From Ricinus communis (lineage: Eukaryota; Streptophyta; Magnoliopsida; Malpighiales; Euphorbiaceae): a stretch of 64,000 nucleotides of DNA. The notes beneath the pieces were generated by a model. It was not told the DNA's origin and searched no databases. It saw only the letters and a list, made by a program, of their open reading frames with translations. Numbering within the stretch: position 1 is the stretch's first letter; each line of letters starts with the position of its first letter. The DNA lies in NCBI RefSeq assembly GCF_019578655.1, contig NC_063259.1, positions 29,871,277 to 29,935,276 on the forward strand, read 5' to 3'. Of the stretch, positions 58,060 to 64,000 are shown piece by piece. The position numbers were made by a program, and so were the translations under genes.

Positions 58060-60981
58060 TGTCACGACTCACTCTGTGGACCTGTGACCGGCACTAGGAA
58101 ATTGATAGGCTTAAGGCCACCGAATCCCGTAGTAAGCCTGACACTCACTATCTCAATCAAATCTCATCTCAAATTAATATTATTAAAGCCATAAATTATC
58201 TTAATAGTTACATTTTACATAATTACTTTGGTCTGCCAGAAAAATTAGGCAAGACTCGAAACTCATAAAATTTACAACTCATATATCTACTATTACTACT
58301 GCGGAGAATCTAAGATTTTACAATTAACATACCAAATCAAATATATCACCCGATGATGAAGGAGTCGGATTACTAAATAAGAGTCGCGGGAAGACTAACA
58401 ATCACGCATCTGAAAAAAAATAAATTGAGACTGTCAGTCTCGAGAGTGAGTAAAAATCAAATAATCTAGAGACTATTGCAGTCTTCACGGAAAATATTAA
58501 TTATTCGAATCATTATATCAAACCATGCACGTAAATACAACTCATATTATGATCATACCAAATAAATAAATAAATAAAATATATTTTTACTTTTACGGGA
58601 CGAGTGGCTCAGTAGAACCCTAATCTCCAAATTCTAGTAGCCTTTTGGCTCTCTTGATCCAATAAGACTGGCGCACAAAGAGCAATGCTCGACCAAGGAC
58701 CTTACCTCCAATCTAGTTACTTAAGTATCCAAATAAGCCGGCGCCCAGAGAGCAATGCACGACCAGGGACCTTTACTCTGGCATCTCATTCTAATAGGAC
58801 TGGCGTCCAGAGAGCAAAGCTCGACCAGGGTCCTTAACTCCAGTCCGGTCACTTAATATTCAAATAAGTCGGCGCACAGAGAGCGAAGCTCGACCAGGGT
58901 CCTTTACTCTGGCATCTCACTCAAATCAGCCCAGAGAGCCATGCTCGACCATGGCAAAACTCATAATAATCTTATTACCGCAATTTACTCAAATCAGCTC
59001 AGAGAGCATGCTCGACCAGGGCGAACCCATAAAAATCTTATTACCCGTCCATGATCATTACCGGTGCGCACGCGGTCCTGATATAACCCATCAGGCGGCA
59101 TGTTCTACAAGGGCACATTTCCCAAATCGCAAACATCACATTTAATAAATATTATTGTCTAATTAAGTCATCCAACACATTATCAAAATAAAGATTAAAA
59201 ATTTAGGGCAAAGCAACGTGCAATTCGTGAGAAAAAATAATAATATTTGTATTATTATAACATTATTAATAATAATATTTATATTATTTTCAATAATTAA
59301 TAATCAAGTGAAATCATTTATATTGTGATACTAATAATCATATTAAGTATAAATTCTAAAATAGCATATTAAAATCAGACTTAGCAATAGTGCGATGATT
59401 AAATGACTTTAACTCACAGAATTGGGTGACCTCCTAGCTCTGCTCCGGTGCCTCAGTTGAAGCGAGGCAAACAGACAGATCATCTAATCACGGAAAACAA
59501 TTTATCAAAATGCTGAAACAATCGATCATTAATCCTAAGTCTAGACTCATAGGACTGACTGTCTAAGAATCTCGACTCGGGAGAATTCTACCGAAAATCC
59601 GGTAGAACCTCCCCTACAACACGGATACTACCTCCCGTAAAAATGAGTCCAGGACCTACCAAACAAACACTTCAAATATTCAACAATTTAAACAACGGGA
59701 GTCGAGTCCCCAAACTTCACTATTTTCCCGATTCCGCTATATAGCCAAAACACGAGGCAGACAACTGACAGACAATTATTTTTAACTCACAATTATCATC
59801 AAATACTCAATACAATCAATAGACACACAAATTAAATCAAAGAATTCCAAAATTAACAGGCCAGAGAAAATTACTAAGACGCTCGATCGCTCGGTCGACT
59901 CGCCTCCAGCCGCTGGAGTTCGATCGACGATCCGAACTCACCATCGGACTCGAAACGACGGGTTGAAGACGATCTCTACTTTCGATTTTCTGATCTGACA
60001 CCAGATCATCCAGGGAGATTTGCAGACGATCTCGGCCGTCAATTCACAAACGGAATCCGATCGCCACGAACCCGGTGCCATTGCGAAGCTTGAGCTGAGG
60101 AGAGTCGGGATATGTCCTCCGATCATCCATAGCTCGCCGGAAATGCCCAAAAACCTCGGCTGCCTCCATTTTCTCTCTCCACCGGATCTTCCGTTTCCGC
60201 CAAAACAAACTTAGCTCCTTCTCTCTCCCCCGACATCTCTCTTCCTTTTTCTTCTTCTTCCCCGATCCCATTCCTTTCAATATCGACATTAGGCCCCCGA
60301 ACTTTTTCTTATTACAATTTGGTCCCTCAACTTTATTAATTACTTACAATTTCATCCAGAAAAAATCCAATTTAACCCCTAAACTTTTCTTTAGCCTTTC
60401 AATTAAGCCCTTAAGTAATTAATTTGGGCCAAATCTGAATTATTGAAAATACATAATTACATAAATACCCCTACCGACATATTTATTTACAAAAATACCA
60501 AACTTACAAATTTCCATTAGAACCCCATAAAAATAAAATTATACTTTTAATCCTTATCCAAAAATAATTTTCCAATTAAGTCCTACACACAATTAAATTA
60601 AACAATCAAATTACTAATTATTTTCCAACTTAAATTTTAATACCACTAGTTAATTAAAATACCAATTTCCCCATAATTCTTTTATAAAAACATCCTTTAC
60701 AATTTCTTCCAAAATTTTCCAATATATATAATTTTATTTATACATATACATATACATTGGAGAAAAATTAGAATAACCAAAAATATATTCTACCCTTCAA
60801 ATAATTTACTTAATTAATTCTTAAAATTTCAACTAATTGGGTATAGAAAAAGTAATTCATTCAATTGACTAATATTAAAATTTTCATTAAATTTTTTCAA
60901 ATTAAATCAAATAAAAAATAAAGCTAAAATTAACTTAAATATAAACTCATTATTAAATATATAAAAATTTCGGGTATTACA
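58060..60981. mobile_element. Solo LTR of a large LTR retrotransposon (Gypsy-like)
   Basis: A 2.9-kb block starts TGTCACGACTC and ends TTCGGGTATTACA (TG...CA ends), and is flanked by the 5-bp repeat AAATT at 58055-58059 and 60982-60986. It contains no gag or pol sequence, as expected when two LTRs recombine and delete the interior. Its size and its TGTCACGAC/GGGTATTACA ends resemble LTRs of Tekay/Del-type Gypsy elements; that subfamily is inference. GC-richer sequence at 59880-60290 may be the LTR promoter. Strand is undetermined, although TG...CA ends and composition suggest plus. Confidence 0.8.
58660..59035. repeat. Tandem repeats inside the solo LTR
   Basis: About six imperfect copies of a motif CAGAGAGCAAAGCTCGACCA with GGCGC before it and GGGTCCTT after it, spaced roughly 60-80 bases. 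The first four keep the longer context (AATAAG.CGGCGC...); the last two are shortened. Confidence 0.8.
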
Positions 60982-60986
60982 AAATT

Positions 60987-63359
60987 TATATCTAAAAATT
61001 AAATACATCTCATTTAATTTTTTCAGCAAAATTTTTTTTAAATTTGTGTCTAAATACATTCAATTTAAATTTTTTAAAGTGAAATAATATTAACTTTTTA
61101 AATTTTAATTGAATTATAAAAATTAGAATTACTATTTATTTTATTAATTTATGAATATAATATTTCATGACGCTTTATATAAAAGCATGTTTAGTAATAT
61201 TTACAATTCGTGGAGTTATTAATGAAATAAATATTATTTTTAATTTTTATAATTCAATTAAGATCTAAAAATAAATATTATTTTATTTTTAAAAAGTTTA
61301 AATTAGGTATATTTAATTTTTAAATACAAGTTTATAAGATAAATTTATTAAAAAGTTATATTAAATATATTTAATTCTTGAATATAAATTTATAAAATTA
61401 TTTACTAAAAAAATTTAAATTAAGTATACTTCACTCCTGAACTTATTCTTTGTGGATCATTCTACCCAAAGTTACGTCATGCGTATTTAGATTGTAAATT
61501 ATTTTTTAATATATCTGTTATTGTTAATATTTATTTATTTATTTATTTGAGTTATTAATAAAATGGACCCACATAATCAACTAGGTCACATCATGAAGAG
61601 TTCGTACAAAAGTCTTCGTAAGATTTTTTTGAAGAACCATGGAATTATTTTAATTATTTTTATTTTTATATATTAATATTTAAATAATAATTATAATACT
61701 ATTTCTATTTATACAGTAGGGATAGACCTCAACTATAGGCTAAAAACTACATCGGACCTCATTGTTTTTTTAATTCCCATCAGGAAATTCTTCTTTCAAA
61801 AATGAAACATGCAACCCTTTATATCTAATATCGTTAGTTTTACCGTCAAGTAAATAGCTTGTTATATGTGGCATGTGGGCTATTTTTCTTAATAAGTATT
61901 TTTATATTATTTAAATATTCAATATATATGAAAATTATATAAAAGTAAATCCAACCTAATTTAATTTATTTCTCTATCCTCCTATTCTTCATATCAATTT
62001 TCTAATCTTTTTCTTACACACCATAATCACTTACTCTTTTCTCACCAATTCTATAAAAAATCTTCTTTTCTAATCTTTTTCATTATGTTAATTTTTTTCC
62101 TTATATGTGCTTCTATTTTGGATAAAAGAATACAAAAAGTCTTCTAGTTTTCTAATTTGTTTATCTTTAAGGAAAAAAAAAGAGATGAAATGCAGATAAA
62201 TTGTGTATTAAAATATATTTTTTATTTGTCTTGAGTTAACATTTTGAGACTTTTTTTTTATTTGTTAAATGGTTCAGTTCTTTGATTGATATAAATGGAG
62301 ATTGAGTTTATTTAATTTCTGTAATATTTATATTTTAATTTTTATCTTACTTTTTCTTCTTCTATTTCATTTTTTAAAAAATATTTTCTAATAATATTTT
62401 TGAGATCACAAAATTAAAAATTTTATCTTTCTTGTAAAAACTGTATAGGAATTTTAAATTTAGATATTCTTATGATTTAAATGGGAAGAAGAATAAGTAA
62501 TTTTTCTTTCACATTTTCATTAAAGTGTCTATTGAGTAATCTATCAAATCTAACAAAAACACTTTAATTGGTTTTGTAAATAGTTATTAAGTGTTGTTAA
62601 TGGCAAAATGAGACCGTAAATATAATAGAGGTAAGTAAATTTATGGAAAGAAAAAATCTAAATATTCGGTAGTATAATTACTGCCCAACCATTTTTTTTA
62701 TAAATAAAAATGAAAGTGGGTCCCACTCGTCCAAATCAGTGTCAATATTACCAAAAAAAATAAGAAATGCAGGCCCAATCACCCAGCTCAGCCAAACTAA
62801 TATCCGTTTGTGGTGGATGTGACGGAAGGGTTTAAATGTATTGTTTTTGAAAAATAAAGCTCCTATTGGGAACAAAAAAAACATCAAGGGCTCAGTTGGC
62901 CCACTAGTTATAGTTCAGGGGTCTGGCTAGCCCTTTTCCCTATATAGTAAGACATTACATCAATTGTTTTTCTTTTCCAATTACAAAACAAACCATAAAG
63001 TTCTAGTTGTAGACCTGTGGTTAGATATTTAGCGTCGAAGATTGAGTTCACGATCTCTCTTCTTAATGTGGTTAATTCTACACTTTGTACAAAAATTCTC
63101 CTTCCATCCTAATTTACCATACCAGGAAAAAAAAAAAATCAGAACTGGTAACCTGTGCAACAAACTCCTCTGTTGGCATGTCTGCGCCTATTTAAGTAGC
63201 TTCTACGGCTTGCTGTATTGCCTGTGCAGCTAAACTCTCCCTCTCTCTCTCATTCTCGATACGATATAACTCCAGCCATTGCTCAGTAAAGTTCTTTCAC
63301 TATTTATTCACCAACAACAGAAAGCTATAAGCAAATAGCTGAAAAAAGAATAAGAAACT
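60987..63359. other. AT-rich spacer and CYP87-like promoter/leader
   Basis: Highly AT-rich to about 62600 with no recognised gene. Near the gene, TATTTAAG at about 63189 is a possible TATA element, and a (CT)n run at about 63237-63250 lies in the likely leader of the P450. A short stretch near 63010-63055 resembles a decayed tRNA-derived SINE promoter but is not convincing. Confidence 0.45.
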
Positions 63360-63964
63360 ATGGTTTTTGTAACAGTAGTCGGTCTAAGCTTACTCTTATG
63401 CCTTGCCCATTGGATTTATACTTGGAGGAACCCGAAGTGCAATGGCAAACTCCCACCAGGTTCAATGGGTTTTCCCATCATCGGAGAGACCGTTCAATAT
63501 TTTATTCCTTGCACGAATCTTGACATTCCTCCTTTCCTCAGAGAGAGGATGGAGAGGTACCTATATATGGATTGCATTACATTATTTTCTTATAATCATT
63601 ATGTTCAACTAGTACTTTCTCTATATATTTGTGCTGTAGGTATGGTTCTCTGTTTAAAACCAGTATAGTTGGCTACAAAATTGTAGTTTCTACAGATCCA
63701 GAGATCAATCATTTCATATTCCAAGAAGAAGGGAAGTCATTTATATCCTGGTATGTGGATAGCTTCACTGATATTTTCGGAAAAGATAATTCCTTCTTTC
63801 TTCAAGGCTTCGTCCACAAGTATGTGAGGAACTTGACCTTGAACTTTGTCGGTGTTCAAAGCCTGAAAGAAAGAGTGCTTCCTCAAGTCGAAAAGCTGAC
63901 TTGCAAACATTTGCAGTCCTGGTCCAGCCAGGGCACAGTCGAATTGAAAGAAGCTATTTCTACA
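63360..63964 (+). CDS. Cytochrome P450 CYP87-like, 5' part only (runs off window)
   Basis: A P450 of the clan 85 type, whose members oxidise sterols, brassinosteroids and triterpenoids in the ER membrane. Exon 1 is 63360-63556 and exon 2 is 63640-63964, with a donor (ACA|GTAAAC) at 63965; the gene continues beyond the right edge. The N-terminal anchor (VTVVGLSLLLCLAHWIYTW) is followed by the hinge KLPPGSMGFPIIGETVQYF and PPFLRERMERYGSLFKTS. Next come STDPEINHFIFQEEGKSF, SWYVDSFTDIFGKDN and LPQVEKLTCKHLQSW, a pattern characteristic of CYP87A proteins. Haem and I-helix motifs would lie outside the window, so function and integrity cannot be judged. Confidence 0.88.
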
Positions 63965-64000
63965 GTAAACTTCATTCCTTTTTTTTTTGTATTGTTTTCT

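Noticed and set aside
59938..60289. Overlapping ORFs on both strands in a GC-richer stretch
   Set aside because: They lie within the solo LTR, have no recognisable protein and no matching splice structure; probably LTR promoter/leader composition.
63010..63055. Possible tRNA-derived SINE promoter upstream of the CYP87-like gene
   Set aside because: Only loose similarity to the boxes; no defined ends.

Overview
This is nuclear DNA from a flowering plant, a eudicot. Genes are spliced with GT-AG introns and separated by AT-rich spacers full of retrotransposon debris. All recognisable proteins are plant families: a SEUSS-like corepressor, a PP2-A13 type F-box/lectin protein, an RNA polymerase subunit 6, cytochromes P450 of plant families, a Golgi putative methyltransferase, anther-type lipid-transfer-like proteins and a FAR1-related remnant. 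A Malpighiales/Euphorbiaceae source would fit, but that is only an impression from memory of protein sequences; nothing here fixes the species.

Layout. 0-4.2 kb: minus-strand Ty1/copia element A, cut by the left edge, with broken ORFs and one LTR. 4.2-7.3 kb: AT-rich spacer with a short LINE insertion, then a promoter with several ACGT boxes. 7.3-14.3 kb: SLK2-like gene (plus, nine coding exons, 849 aa by my exon model). 15.5-16.8 kb: a minus-strand coding remnant or gene end that I could not name. 17.05-22.04 kb: complete but dead copia element B with matching 5-bp target duplications. 23.7-25.9 kb: PP2-A13-like F-box gene (minus, three exons). 26-30.5 kb: spacer holding two diverged copies of one segment. 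30.5-31.8 kb: RPB6 gene (minus, six exons).

32.3-34.2 kb: a P450 pseudogene followed by an eight-cysteine lipid-transfer-like gene. 35.3-36.8 kb: FAR1-related pseudogene. 37.2-40.3 kb: internally deleted copia element C, related to B. 40.7-42.3 kb: intact two-exon P450, the probable functional relative of the pseudogene. 44.5-45.8 kb: a tandem miniature LTR element, LTR-71 bp-LTR-71 bp-LTR, with a 5-bp target duplication around the whole unit. 46.5-47.2 kb: candidate MITE. 49.5-52.7 kb: PMT-type methyltransferase gene (six exons, 649 aa). 53.2 kb: second lipid-transfer-like gene, whose promoter block matches the first. 54.3-54.8 kb: hAT-type MITE with a perfect 8-bp target duplication. 57-57.9 kb: two opposed LINE RNase H fragments. 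58.06-60.98 kb: a 2.9-kb solo LTR. 63.4 kb to the right edge: first two exons of a CYP87-like P450.

The genes do not form an operon or an evident pathway. The one link between neighbours is duplication: P450 and lipid-transfer genes each occur twice across 32-53 kb, suggesting an old local duplication later broken up by transposons. I found no RNA genes and no CRISPR, and nothing I would call a new biological system. The most unusual structures are the tandem miniature LTR element, the unnamed spliced gene with its duplicated exon, the in-frame copied block in the FAR1 remnant, and a lipid-transfer gene whose stop codon appears to be assembled by splicing.
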